Assembly: GCA_964520325.1 (NCBI GenBank)
Contig: CAZFOB010000006.1
Coordinates: 62,001 to 126,000 of the forward strand
DNA: 64,000 bases
Source: CAZFOB01 sp964520325
GTDB taxonomy: Bacteria; Actinomycetota; JAICYB01
Direction of reading: 5' to 3'
Shown here: positions 9,701-16,931 of the stretch, piece after piece
Numbering within the stretch: the first letter of the stretch is position 1
Layout: the number at the start of each line of letters is the position of its first letter
Notes under the pieces: generated by a model
Database searches by the model: none
Seen by the model: the letters and a program-made list of their open reading frames with translations, nothing else
What the model was told of the DNA's origin: nothing
Position numbers and translations under genes: made by a program

Positions 9701-10263
9701 ATGTCCTGTGACACCTGCTCAATCTTGCGCAGCGCCCGGTCCTTCCGGCGGCGGTGCTTCGCGATACCAGCCGCTTCCTCGACGTAGGCGCGCAGCTCCT
9801 CGGGACGGCTGCCGACGATGTCGTCGACCTGGCCCTGCGCGACGACGGCGTGCAGCTCGCGTCCAAGACCGGCTTCGGCCAGCAGCTCCTGGACGTCGAG
9901 CAGGCGGCACGTCGTGCCTTGTATCGAATAGTCGCTCGCGCCGTCGCGGAACAGAGTTCGTCCGACCTGAACCTCGGGGAAGCTCAGCGGGAAGGTGCCG
10001 TCGGTGTTGTCGAAGGTGAGGATCACATTGGCCATGCCCAGCGGCTTGCGCTCCTCGGTGCCGGTGAAGATGACGTCCTCCATCTTCTCGGCGCGAAGCG
10101 TGCGGGCCGAGAGGGTGCCGAGGCTCCACATCAGAGCGTCGATGAGGTTGGACTTACCGGCGCCGTTCGGTCCGACGATGCCGACGAGGCCCGGTTCGAG
10201 CTCGAGGGTCGTCCGGTCGGCGAACGACTTGAACCCGCGAAGGGTGATGGAGCGGAGATGCAT
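6787..10263 (-). CDS. smc: Chromosome segregation ATPase SMC
   Basis: 1158 residues from ATG 10263 (MHLRSITLRGFKSFADRT); an upstream TTG would add three residues and is less likely. Walker A is GPNGAGKSNLIDAL. Long coiled coils flank a hinge near the middle (about residues 500-640). The C-terminal head carries the signature LSFLSGGEKALAGLGFLF and Walker B FMVLDEVDAPLDD. SMC works with ScpA and ScpB in chromosome compaction and segregation; neither partner is in the window. It is probably co-transcribed with ftsY downstream. Confidence 0.97.
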   Translation of the reverse strand: MHLRSITLRGFKSFADRTTLELEPGLVGIVGPNGAGKSNLIDALMWSLGTLSARTLRAEKMEDVIFTGTEERKPLGMANVILTFDNTDGTFPLSFPEVQVGRTLFRDGASDYSIQGTTCRLLDVQELLAEAGLGRELHAVVAQGQVDDIVGSRPEELRAYVEEAAGIAKHRRRKDRALRKIEQVSQDIDRVADLAGELRRQLRPLRAQAEQAKRHTEITDRLRELRITKLVGELEVLDLDRKRALASREGASETIGDLRGQLDARRNERIDEQRRLDGSRRAASAMRKGLEHLRSAQASTLRGVIVLRERAHAEPDVRRRDAIVSKLMELDAQETEVRATLDVVARDLDDHDRLIADARRRSDEVRVSVARQDERVLEVRGELTNIDAQARAAEQSEITARAEASASTERVDRSGSEIGRLSDQAGVVRREIEDLDASDGRTSMTVDRFEAERREASSRLEEADKRLRALESERAILQGRAESLRVARDLASQRRQGAESIGRDHGVELGARGVLGELIRVPSGLEAAVEAVLGPLLDALVVSGAKVSEAVARAEAESSDVLVVPTLPPLEPAASISVARPLSQLIDGPSWLRGTIDVLCENTYLCDEPARARALFAQHPDKTFVTTAGRVLRGRGASRPAVKRQEARLALETALETTESSLQRVDAECARFSAEFERFKKQVGSLDQECNVARSELSEIEGRIAAAADRLREIEASERATSLERDLAQTNRDERLRRAEEAAHGRSQLIERRESLRTSEEEISQALTEARAGIVAIEDELHGYDAARTDLLTSRASLDERVRGIASMRAELEGERSDVEAGPTDPEDLKRGEDALGTLDAFVTTAEVRVRELMDEEEQVEGELRVSSEDASRLEVQIASLEPRSLHASEEIARFDVRIEEIGTRLAHDFDIPPARAREEFPPSGETEASAQEEQRLDRELRRMGPVNPLAAREIVSLDERSTFLEGQLEDLRNSRRDLMKVVRAADVEMRELLVRATEDANAAFQDVVGLLFPEGGGRIRLTGNDDPLEAGIEIEVRLGRKGHRKLSFLSGGEKALAGLGFLFSLHLARPTPFMVLDEVDAPLDDANLGRFLRLLDSLRTRTQVVVITHQKRTMERADTLIGVTLNPDGSSRVVTQRLREHAEHVTSAGSLDVQPAT

Positions 10264-10304
10264 CGGACGCAAGGATACGAGCGGGACGGACAGCCAGCGG
10301 TGAA

Positions 10305-10577
10305 CTAGAAGTCTTCACCAAAACCGCTTACTCCCTCAGGCTGCTCCCACGCCACCTCGACACCGCTCACTGAAGCGTGGCGCGGCCCGTGTTCGCACCA
10401 CGTGACCAGGGCTTTCACCGCGTCCTCTGCCCCCTCGAAGACCGCTTCGACCCGGCCGTCGCAGAGATTACGGACGAAGCCGCCTACTCCGTGGGCGCGG
10501 GCCTGCTGTGTCGTGTACCAGCGGAAACCGACGCCCTGGACCATCCCCGAGACGAACACATGCGCCCTGACGTCCAT
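10305..10577 (-). CDS. acyP: Acylphosphatase
   Basis: 90 residues. The phosphate loop VQGVGFRWYT (Arg19) and catalytic Asn37 in GFVRNLCDGRVEAVFEG are intact. It hydrolyses carboxyl-phosphate bonds of acylphosphates in the cytosol. It lies just upstream of smc on the same strand, a common arrangement. Its start is only 14 bases from the divergent start of the iron-transport ATPase gene, so their promoters would have to overlap coding sequence. Confidence 0.95.
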   Translation of the reverse strand: MDVRAHVFVSGMVQGVGFRWYTTQQARAHGVGGFVRNLCDGRVEAVFEGAEDAVKALVTWCEHGPRHASVSGVEVAWEQPEGVSGFGEDF

Positions 10578-10591
10578 ATCCTCATTCTGAG

Positions 10592-11683
10592 ATGAAGCTC
10601 TTCAGCGGCCGCAAGGGCCGGCGTTCCGCGGAGATCGCCAGGCGAGTCTCGGTGGGCACGGCCGTTGCCGTCGAAGGCTTGTCGAAGAGCTTCGGCGAGG
10701 TGATCGCGGTCGATGACGTGACCCTCGACGTCCCGCGCGGCGAGATCCTGGCACTCCTCGGACCATCGGGGTGCGGGAAGACGACATTCTTGAGACTCAT
10801 CGCCGGTTTCGAACGACCAGACCACGGACGCATCCTCCTCGGCGATCGTCCGGTCGCATCGGGGGCAACCTTCGTGGCCCCGGAGAAGCGACGGGTCGGC
10901 GTTGTGTTCCAGGACTACGCGCTCTTCCCCCACCTGTGCGTGGCGGACAACGTGGGCTTCGGCATCAAGGGCCCAGACTGCAACACCCGCATCCGCGACG
11001 TCCTGCACCTCGTCGGGCTGAGTGGGCAAGCCGACCGGTTCCCGCACGAGCTCTCCGGCGGACAGCAGCAGCGCGTCGCGCTCGCGCGAGCGCTCGCTCC
11101 GCGGCCCGACCTGATCCTGCTCGACGAGCCCTTCTCCAACCTCGACGCGACGCTGCGTCAGCGCGTGCGCACAGAGGTCCGCGACATCCTGCGCCGCGCA
11201 GAAGCGACGGCGATCTTCGTGACCCACGACCAGGAAGAGGCGCTGAGCCTGGCCGACCGCGTTGCGATCATGGCCGACGGGCGGCTGCGTCAGATCGCCA
11301 CCCCCGAGCTCGTCTACACAAGGCCGGCCGACCTGTTCGTCGCCGCGTTCGTCGGTCGAGCCAACCTCGTCGGCGGGGTCGTCACCGGCGGGCACGTGGT
11401 CTGTCCGCTCGGGACGTTCCGCCCGCTCACTTCGCCGTCCGATGGAGAGGTGACGCTCGTGATCCGTCCGGAGAGCCTTCATCTGCGTGCCGACCCAGAC
11501 GGAGACGCTGTGGTGCAGAGCAGCACCTATTACGGTCACGACCAGGCCGTGAAGGTGACGCTCTCGGACGGAGAGATCGTCGACGCACGCACCGGCACGT
11601 CCCGGTTCTTCGACACCGGCGACCGCGTGAGCATCACAGTGGTCCCGGACGAAGTCCTCGCCTTCCCCGTCTCGTCCGAGTAG
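10592..11683 (+). CDS. fbpC: Ferric-iron ABC transporter, ATP-binding protein (FbpC type)
   Basis: 363 residues. Walker A LLGPSGCGKTTFLRLIAGF, Q-loop VFQDYALFPH, signature LSGGQQQRVALARAL, Walker B LILLDEPFSNLD and the switch His (FVTHDQEEA) are complete. The C-terminal third is the regulatory OB-fold. DYALFPHL and the downstream partners suggest a FbpABC/FutABC system. The first 20 residues (Arg/Lys-rich) precede the usual start; GTG 10652 is an alternative start. Confidence 0.88.
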   Translation: MKLFSGRKGRRSAEIARRVSVGTAVAVEGLSKSFGEVIAVDDVTLDVPRGEILALLGPSGCGKTTFLRLIAGFERPDHGRILLGDRPVASGATFVAPEKRRVGVVFQDYALFPHLCVADNVGFGIKGPDCNTRIRDVLHLVGLSGQADRFPHELSGGQQQRVALARALAPRPDLILLDEPFSNLDATLRQRVRTEVRDILRRAEATAIFVTHDQEEALSLADRVAIMADGRLRQIATPELVYTRPADLFVAAFVGRANLVGGVVTGGHVVCPLGTFRPLTSPSDGEVTLVIRPESLHLRADPDGDAVVQSSTYYGHDQAVKVTLSDGEIVDARTGTSRFFDTGDRVSITVVPDEVLAFPVSSE

Positions 11684-11688
11684 GGCTC

Positions 11689-11717
11689 TTGACACGGCCA
11701 CGGTCCGCTTCTTAATC
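11689..11717 (+). promoter_or_regulatory. Sigma70-type promoter of the iron-binding-protein gene
   Basis: TTGACA at 11689-11694, a 17-base spacer and TTAATC at 11712-11717 form a good promoter between the ATPase gene and the binding-protein gene. The iron box follows about 16 bases downstream of the -10 element, close to the expected transcription start, where a bound repressor would block initiation or clearance. Confidence 0.6.
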
Positions 11718-11732
11718 TCACGTCCGTTGGTT

Positions 11733-11753
11733 TTATTAAGGTGCCCTAACATC
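11733..11753 (+). promoter_or_regulatory. IdeR/DtxR-type iron box
   Basis: TTAAGGTGCCCTAAC fits the DtxR/IdeR consensus (TTAGGTTAGCCTAACCTAA), with dyad halves around GTGCCC. It lies just downstream of the promoter and 19 bases before the ATG of the iron-binding lipoprotein, so iron-replete repression is expected. Confidence 0.65.
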
Positions 11754-11771
11754 GCGAGTAAAGGAGACCTA

Positions 11772-12806
11772 ATGCTCAGGAGGATCGCCGCGTTCGCCGC
11801 CGGCGTCCTGCTCTTCGGCTCGGGCGCGTGTGCGACCCCCGGCGATCAGGAGGCGGACCCGGCCGGTGAAGCAGGCGGCTCGCTCACCGTCTATTCGGGC
11901 CGGTCTGAAGAGCTCGTCGGGCCGGTCATCGAGCGTTTCGAGAGGATCAGCGCCATCGAGGTCGACGTCCGCTACGGCGAAACAGCCGAGCTCGCCGCCC
12001 AGATCCTCGAGGAGGGCGACAGCTCGCCAGCCGACGTCTTCTTCGCGCAGGACGCCGGCGCGCTCGGCGCGATCGAGAAGGAAGATCTCTTCGCGCCACT
12101 GCCGGAGGCGACGGTCAACAAGGTGCCAAGCCGCTTCCGCTCCCCCAACGGCTTCTGGGTCGGTACGTCGGGACGCGCGCGCGTGCTCGCGTACAACACC
12201 GGCAACGTCGATGAGTCCGATCTGCCGGACTCCGTCCTCGATCTCACAGATGCCGCGTGGAAGGGCAAGGTCGGCTGGGCCCCGACGAACGGATCGTTCC
12301 AAGCGTTCGTGACTGCGCTGCGCGAAGTGGAAGGAGAGGACGGCGCCCGCGATTGGCTCAAAGGCATGGCCAAGAACGACGTCCAGGAATACGACGGCAA
12401 CTCGGCGATCGTGACCGCGGTCGCCTCCGGTGAGATCGACGCCGGCCTCGTCAACCACTACTACATCCTCGAGATGGGGGCAGAAGACGAAGCGGTCAAG
12501 AAGAACGCGGCCAACCACTACTTCCCCGGTGGCGACGCCGGGAGTCTCGTGAACGTCGCCGGCGCCGGCGTCCTCGAGACCGCGGAGAACGAGGACAACG
12601 CGCATGCCTTCGTCGACTACCTGCTCTCACGCACGGCCGCCGAGTACTTCGACGAAGAGATCTTCGAGTACCCGCTCGTCGAAGGTCTGAAGACACCGAA
12701 GGGCCTGCCCGACCTCGCCGACATCGAGCAGCCGGACGTCGACCTGTCCGACCTGGACGACCTCGAAGGCACCCTCGACCTCATGCGCGAAGCCGGCGTT
12801 CTCTAA
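11772..12806 (+). CDS. fbpA: Ferric-iron ABC transporter, substrate-binding lipoprotein (FbpA/FutA type)
   Basis: 344 residues from ATG 11772, which follows AAAGGAGA. The signal peptide ends in a lipobox (FGSGAC, Cys20). LTVYSGRSEELVGPVIERFE is the usual start of mature FbpA-like proteins, and the NHYY element (VNHYYILEMG) carries the tandem tyrosines that ligate ferric iron in this family. It captures Fe(III) outside the membrane for the permease encoded next. The gene is preceded by its own promoter and iron box. Confidence 0.9.
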   Translation: MLRRIAAFAAGVLLFGSGACATPGDQEADPAGEAGGSLTVYSGRSEELVGPVIERFERISAIEVDVRYGETAELAAQILEEGDSSPADVFFAQDAGALGAIEKEDLFAPLPEATVNKVPSRFRSPNGFWVGTSGRARVLAYNTGNVDESDLPDSVLDLTDAAWKGKVGWAPTNGSFQAFVTALREVEGEDGARDWLKGMAKNDVQEYDGNSAIVTAVASGEIDAGLVNHYYILEMGAEDEAVKKNAANHYFPGGDAGSLVNVAGAGVLETAENEDNAHAFVDYLLSRTAAEYFDEEIFEYPLVEGLKTPKGLPDLADIEQPDVDLSDLDDLEGTLDLMREAGVL

Positions 12807-12817
12807 CGGGCGGCCTG

Positions 12818-14425
12818 ATGGCAGGTCCCGTCGAGGCGCGGCTCAGGCCCCGGCCCGGGTTGGTGGCTGCTGCGGCGGCGGTTGCCGCCGCAGCATCCCT
12901 TCCGGTTGGCTACCTCGTCATCCGTGCCGGCTCGGCCGGCACCGATGACCTCCTCGACACGCTCATCGATCCACGCCTTCTCACCGTGCTCTTCCGCACG
13001 GTGTTGCTGTGCGCGGCCGTCACATCAACCGCGGTGGCCATCGCGCTGCCGATGGCGTGGCTCACCGTCCGCAGCGATTTGCCCGGGCGTCGCTTGTGGG
13101 TCGTCGCGTCAACGCTTCCGCTCGTGATCCCGAGCTTCGTCGGCGGCTATGCGTTCGTTGCCGCCCTCGGCCCCCGCGGTCTTCTGCAGGGCTGGCTCGC
13201 TCCCCTCGGCGTCGAGCGTCTGCCCGCCTTCTACGGATTCCCCGGCGCGTGGCTCGTCCTGTCGCTGTTCACCTATCCTCTGGCATTGCTCCCGATCCGA
13301 GCGGCCATCGCCTCGCTCGATCCGTCCCTCGAAGAAGCCGCACGAGCCCTCGGACGCACTCGCCTGTCCACGATGTTCCGGCTGACGATCCCGCAGCTTC
13401 GGCCGTCCATCCTGTCCGGTGCGCTGTTGGTGGCGCTCTATACCTTGAGCGACTTCGGCGCGGTGTCGTTGCTGCGGTTCGAGTCGTTCACCTTCGTCAT
13501 CTTCCGCAGCTACCGCACCTTTGACCGCACCGGAGCAGCCCTGCTCGGGCTTGTGCTCGTCGGTCTCGCGTTGCTCGTGCTCATCGCCGAATCGCGCTCG
13601 CGCGGACGCGCAGTACATCACGCAACCCACCGCGGCACGCGCAGAGTTGCCAAGGTCTCCCGGCTCGGCCGCTGGCGCTGGCCGGCCTTCGCGTTCTGTG
13701 CGGTCGTCGTCGGCGTCGCACTGCTCGTGCCGGTTGGGGTAACGACGATCTGGTTCGTCCGCGGCGTCGCCGCCGGCGTGCCGCTCGGGCCGGCACTGCA
13801 TCCGGCCATCAACAGCATGTATGCCTCGCTGCTCGGAGCCGCCGCGACGCTTCTTTGCGCCTGGCCGGTCGCGTTGCTTGCGTCGCGCTACCGAAGCAGA
13901 CTCTCGCGAGTCATCGAGACCGTGTCCAACCTCGGGTTCGCTCTTCCCGGACTCGTGATCGCACTTGCGCTCGTCTTCTTCGGCGCCCGCTACACGCCGC
14001 TGCTCTATCAGACCGTCTTCATGCTCATCTTCGCCTACGTCGTGCACTTCCTCCCGCAGGCGACAGGCACACTGCGCACGTCCATCGAACGCATCCATCC
14101 GGGCGTCGAAGAAGCGGCGCGTTCGCTCGGCGCAGGGCCATGGGAGGTACGTCGCCGCGTCACGTTCCCGCTCGTTCGCCGCGGCGCATTGATGGCGTAC
14201 GCGCTCGTCTTCCTCACCGTGATGAAAGAGCTTCCGGCGACGCTCTTGCTCGCGCCGGCGGGGTTCTCCACGCTGGCCACAGAGGTCTGGGACGCGGCCT
14301 CCGCGGCGTCGTTCGGGAGCGCCGCCATGCCCGCGATCATGCTCGTCCTGCTCTCGTCGGTGCCCATGGCGCTGCTCGTATCGCGGGAACGCAACGGACC
14401 CGCCCCCGGCAGCTCGGGCTGGTAG
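12818..14425 (+). CDS. fbpB: Ferric-iron ABC transporter, permease (FbpB type)
   Basis: 535 residues with about 12 membrane helices in two homologous halves, as in FbpB/FutB. Each half has an EAA loop that contacts the ATPase: EEAARALGRTRLSTMFRLTIP and EEAARSLGAGPWEVRRRVTFP. The start is 11 bases after the fbpA stop. It forms the transmembrane channel for iron uptake. A long open frame on the opposite strand is a GC-rich shadow. Confidence 0.92.
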   Translation: MAGPVEARLRPRPGLVAAAAAVAAAASLPVGYLVIRAGSAGTDDLLDTLIDPRLLTVLFRTVLLCAAVTSTAVAIALPMAWLTVRSDLPGRRLWVVASTLPLVIPSFVGGYAFVAALGPRGLLQGWLAPLGVERLPAFYGFPGAWLVLSLFTYPLALLPIRAAIASLDPSLEEAARALGRTRLSTMFRLTIPQLRPSILSGALLVALYTLSDFGAVSLLRFESFTFVIFRSYRTFDRTGAALLGLVLVGLALLVLIAESRSRGRAVHHATHRGTRRVAKVSRLGRWRWPAFAFCAVVVGVALLVPVGVTTIWFVRGVAAGVPLGPALHPAINSMYASLLGAAATLLCAWPVALLASRYRSRLSRVIETVSNLGFALPGLVIALALVFFGARYTPLLYQTVFMLIFAYVVHFLPQATGTLRTSIERIHPGVEEAARSLGAGPWEVRRRVTFPLVRRGALMAYALVFLTVMKELPATLLLAPAGFSTLATEVWDAASAASFGSAAMPAIMLVLLSSVPMALLVSRERNGPAPGSSGW

Positions 14426-14435
14426 AGTCCCGGCC

Positions 14436-14918
14436 ATGCCCGCCAGGAAGCTCGTGATCCGGCTCGTCATCTGCGCGATCACGTTGGCCGTCTTCGCCTC
14501 GTGCGGCGGCGACGACGCGGCGAAGAAAGCGGGTGCGTCCGACCGCAACAAGGCATGCTCTGAGGGCCTGCCGTTCAAGTTCGGCAGCCTTCCCACCGGC
14601 TTCTCGAAGTCGCTCGAAGATGGGCCGGCTCCCGGTCAGGACGGCGTGAGGACAAGCGTCGCCTACCACATCAAGGGTCCCGAGGCGAAGTACATCGAGG
14701 TCTTCCGCGGCGGCGCTCGTCACAAGTACGAGAAGGGCAAGGACCCGAAGGGAAGGGTCGTCCGCGTGCTCGGCGGCATCGCGCGCCTCAACAAGATCGA
14801 CGGCGTCAACGTCCTGCGCATACGCATCGCGCGCGGACGCTGCTCCCGATATCAGGTCGAGGGCAACGGCCTGTCGGAAGCCGAGATGACGAAGATCGCC
14901 GCGGGGATCACGCGGTAG
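14436..14918 (+). CDS. Putative lipoprotein, unknown function
   Basis: 160 residues. The N-terminus LVIRLVICAITLAVFASCGGD is a signal peptide with lipobox FASC. The rest is soluble, basic, with three Cys including the anchor and no family I recognise. It starts 10 bases after fbpB, so it may belong to the iron operon. It is the last host gene before the prophage and sits about 40 bases upstream of the original tRNA-Gly start. Confidence 0.65.
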   Translation: MPARKLVIRLVICAITLAVFASCGGDDAAKKAGASDRNKACSEGLPFKFGSLPTGFSKSLEDGPAPGQDGVRTSVAYHIKGPEAKYIEVFRGGARHKYEKGKDPKGRVVRVLGGIARLNKIDGVNVLRIRIARGRCSRYQVEGNGLSEAEMTKIAAGITR

Positions 14919-14940
14919 CTAACGGTTCGAACGGCGCTCG

Positions 14941-14946
14941 TATACT
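14941..14946 (+). promoter_or_regulatory. Stranded -10 element of the host tRNA-Gly promoter
   Basis: TATACT lies 14 bases before the left attachment core, whose GCGGACG is the first seven bases of tRNA-Gly. Before integration this would put the transcription start a few bases upstream of the tRNA. The -35 region (about 14918-14923) is weak. It now points at the integrase gene. Confidence 0.5.
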
Positions 14947-14958
14947 GAGCGCTGCTTG

Positions 14959-14968
14959 ACGCGGACGT
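14959..14968 (+). other. attL core
   Basis: ACGCGGACGT, identical to 53269-53278. Host sequence with a -10 box is on its left; phage sequence (the repressor tail and integrase) is on its right. The exact crossover point within the 10 bases cannot be told. Confidence 0.65.
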
Positions 14969-15012
14969 TGCAAACACAGCTCTCCTACCAGCGCCAACAC
15001 TCTGCCGCCTGA
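14968..15012 (+). other. Detached 3' end of the viral repressor gene
   Basis: When the phage ends are joined at the core, the repressor frame enters here and reads LQTQLSYQRQHSAA followed by TGA (15010-15012). In the lysogen this segment is cut off from the repressor gene and has no start. The Ala-Ala end resembles ssrA-type tags recognised by ClpXP. Function is inferred from BPs-like mycobacteriophages. Confidence 0.7.
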
Positions 15013-15158
15013 CGCTTGTGGATGCTCCTTCTGTCAACCGAACGGACGACAGTACCAACGTAGCGTTATCCACAGACCGTCCACACCCTTCCGGGTATAC
15101 CTCGACTGTCAGCGCTTCCCTGGGGAAGAAGGAATCGGGAATCGAGGGGAGACGACGC

Positions 15159-15995
15159 ATGGATGCCCACGCAACTGAGGTTTTTGCGTTCGCTAATACG
15201 CTCCGCGCCAACAAGTACGCGCCCCGAACCCGGACTCTCTACACGGGCGCGCTTCGTAGGTTCGACGCTTGGGCCCGGCTTCGCGGCCTCTCGGCGCGAG
15301 CCACGACCGTGACAGACGTTCTGGACTACGCCGACGCGCTTCCGTTCACCTACGCGTCCCAACAGACCTTCATCCGGACCCTCAACGCGTACTGGAGGTT
15401 GCATCTGCGCCGGGGGGCTTCGCCGTCGCCAGGAGACTCCGTCCGTTGTCCCAAGCGTCCGGAGCAGACCTATCGAGGGCTCGACTCAGCCGAGGAAGCC
15501 CGCGCTCTGATCGCGGCCGCGGCGTCGATCGACCTACGAGCCGAGACAGCGGCGGCTCTCTGTTACTTCGCGGCGCTGCGTTGTGCCGAGACGGCCACGC
15601 TCCCGCGCTCGGCCGACGAGGGTTCTGACCTGAACGTCATGGGGAAGGGCGCTCAGCCACGCACGGTGCCTATCCATGACGATCTCCGAGACGTTCTCGA
15701 TCGCTGCTACGGCTTGAGGGATTCGGTGTGGATGCTGCCCGGGCGATGTATATCGTCCCCGGTCGCGACGAACACCGTCCTCACCTGGGTGCGCCTCGCC
15801 GGCGAACGAGCAGGCCTCGGGCGCGTCACGCCACACATGCTCCGCTACACGGCAGGTGGGGTGATGCTGGACGCGACAGACGACCTCCACGGGACGGCTA
15901 AGTACCTCGGGCACTCGAAGAACAGCCTCTCCATCACAGCGGGCTATACGCGTCGGAAGCGCGAGAAGCTCGTCACGTTGATGAACACCTTGTAG
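15159..15995 (+). CDS. int: Tyrosine-recombinase integrase
   Basis: 278 residues from ATG 15159, which follows GAGGGGAG; a GTG at 15018 would add 47 poorly conserved residues and lacks a ribosome-binding site. An N-terminal core-binding domain (about 1-95) precedes the catalytic domain with Arg141 (AALRCAE), Lys163 (MGKGAQPR), His226 and Arg229 (HMLRY), His252 (LGHS) and Tyr263 (AGYTRR): the full set. It recombines attP with attB at the tRNA-Gly. In the circular phage it would lie directly downstream of the repressor gene on the same strand, as in BPs-like phages. In the lysogen it lies behind the host tRNA promoter. Confidence 0.95.
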   Translation: MDAHATEVFAFANTLRANKYAPRTRTLYTGALRRFDAWARLRGLSARATTVTDVLDYADALPFTYASQQTFIRTLNAYWRLHLRRGASPSPGDSVRCPKRPEQTYRGLDSAEEARALIAAAASIDLRAETAAALCYFAALRCAETATLPRSADEGSDLNVMGKGAQPRTVPIHDDLRDVLDRCYGLRDSVWMLPGRCISSPVATNTVLTWVRLAGERAGLGRVTPHMLRYTAGGVMLDATDDLHGTAKYLGHSKNSLSITAGYTRRKREKLVTLMNTL

Positions 15996-16003
15996 GGAAG
16001 GCT

Positions 16004-16024
16004 GGGCGGCGGGGCCGCCCGTTT
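16004..16024 (+). terminator. Terminator after the integrase
   Basis: GGGCGGC-GGG-GCCGCCC, a 7-bp perfect stem with a 3-base loop, followed by GTTTG, starting 8 bases after the integrase stop. The T tract is short, so strength is uncertain. Confidence 0.6.
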
Positions 16025-16063
16025 GCGCGCGTATGCTTCTTCCCCTCGGAAGGGGGGTCCAAA

Positions 16064-16513
16064 ATGGCGAAGCTCCGACAAGTCCGTCCGATGATGCGCG
16101 CGACCGCACTCGTCCTATCCGCGATCGTTGCCGGATGCAGCTCGTCGTCCGGTCCCACACCGGATGATCTCTCGCGCTGTGAGGACGTCCCGACCGGTTT
16201 CGTACGGAACGTCGGAGAAGGCTTGACCGTCAGCGGTGGTGGGCGTCTTCAGCACGCCCGGATGGTCCGCTCGAAGGACTACGAGCACGTTTACTTCGTC
16301 TCGGCGCAGATCACGGGCGAGGGCTTGCCGTCCGGCACCATCGGGACGTGGGCAGCGAACCGACCGGAGGTCGACGATCCCGGCATGATCTTCGCCGTGG
16401 GAGCGGTCGCACGCGAGTTCTCCACGTGGGGAACCGCAGGCCGTACCGACTTCTCGAGGTCCGACGACGGCTACGAGCAGTCTCGCGTGTGCGTCCAAGC
16501 CGAAGAAAACTAA
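16064..16513 (+). CDS. Prophage lipoprotein, unknown function
   Basis: 149 residues. A basic start, hydrophobic stretch and lipobox IVAGCSS (Cys at about 24) indicate a surface lipoprotein; a shorter start at Met11 or Met12 is possible. The mature part has two Cys (SRCEDV near the N-terminus and RVCVQ near the C-terminus) and no recognised domain. AGGGGGG lies 8-14 bases before the ATG. It is the only rightward prophage gene besides integrase and repressor, so it could be expressed in the lysogen. Phage lipoproteins often block superinfection; this role is a guess. Confidence 0.65.
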   Translation: MAKLRQVRPMMRATALVLSAIVAGCSSSSGPTPDDLSRCEDVPTGFVRNVGEGLTVSGGGRLQHARMVRSKDYEHVYFVSAQITGEGLPSGTIGTWAANRPEVDDPGMIFAVGAVAREFSTWGTAGRTDFSRSDDGYEQSRVCVQAEEN

Positions 16514-16553
16514 CGGGAGCTACCACCGAGTCCTGGTCTGCGCCGGGGGCCCC

Positions 16554-16901
16554 CTAAGGCGACGATGGCGCATCCAGCAACGGATGCCCGGCGGCGTCGC
16601 AAGCGTCCGCCACCGCACCGGACTTCTGCAGGGACTCGGAAACGCCGCCACGCGTGTCCGCCGCGAGCATCTTACGCGCCGCTGTCGTGAGAGGCTCGTC
16701 GTTGCCGGCCGCAGCTTCGTCGTGCATCGTCTTGAGACCGGAGCGCCACTCCTCCGCGTTGTTGAGCCCGCCCATCGAGTCGGCGATCAGCTTGCGGTGT
16801 TCCGCGCAAGCGTTCGCGACGTGGTCGACGGTCTCCGTCGGAGTTGATGTTGAGCAGGAAGCCGACAGTGCGAGCAGTAGGCCGAAGGCGATGCGCTTCA
16901 T
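16554..16901 (-). CDS. Second prophage lipoprotein, unknown function
   Basis: 115 residues. MKRIAFGLLLALSASCSTS is a short signal peptide with lipobox (SASC, Cys16). The mature part is helical and polar with two more Cys (NACAEH and DACDAA). It is the last gene of the leftward late block and converges on the rightward lipoprotein gene. A role at the cell surface in superinfection exclusion or lysis (spanin-like) is possible but not shown. Confidence 0.6.
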   Translation of the reverse strand: MKRIAFGLLLALSASCSTSTPTETVDHVANACAEHRKLIADSMGGLNNAEEWRSGLKTMHDEAAAGNDEPLTTAARKMLAADTRGGVSESLQKSGAVADACDAAGHPLLDAPSSP

Positions 16902-16931
16902 GTGGGCCAGGGTAGGCGACCCGGCCCCCGC

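Noticed and set aside
13109..14596. 495-residue minus-strand ORF
   Set aside because: It lies opposite the well-supported permease gene, is low in hydrophobic residues and rich in Arg/Glu/Asp, and has no family match: a GC-rich shadow.
15018..15158. Longer integrase start at GTG 15018
   Set aside because: No ribosome-binding site, unconserved composition, and a good site precedes ATG 15159.
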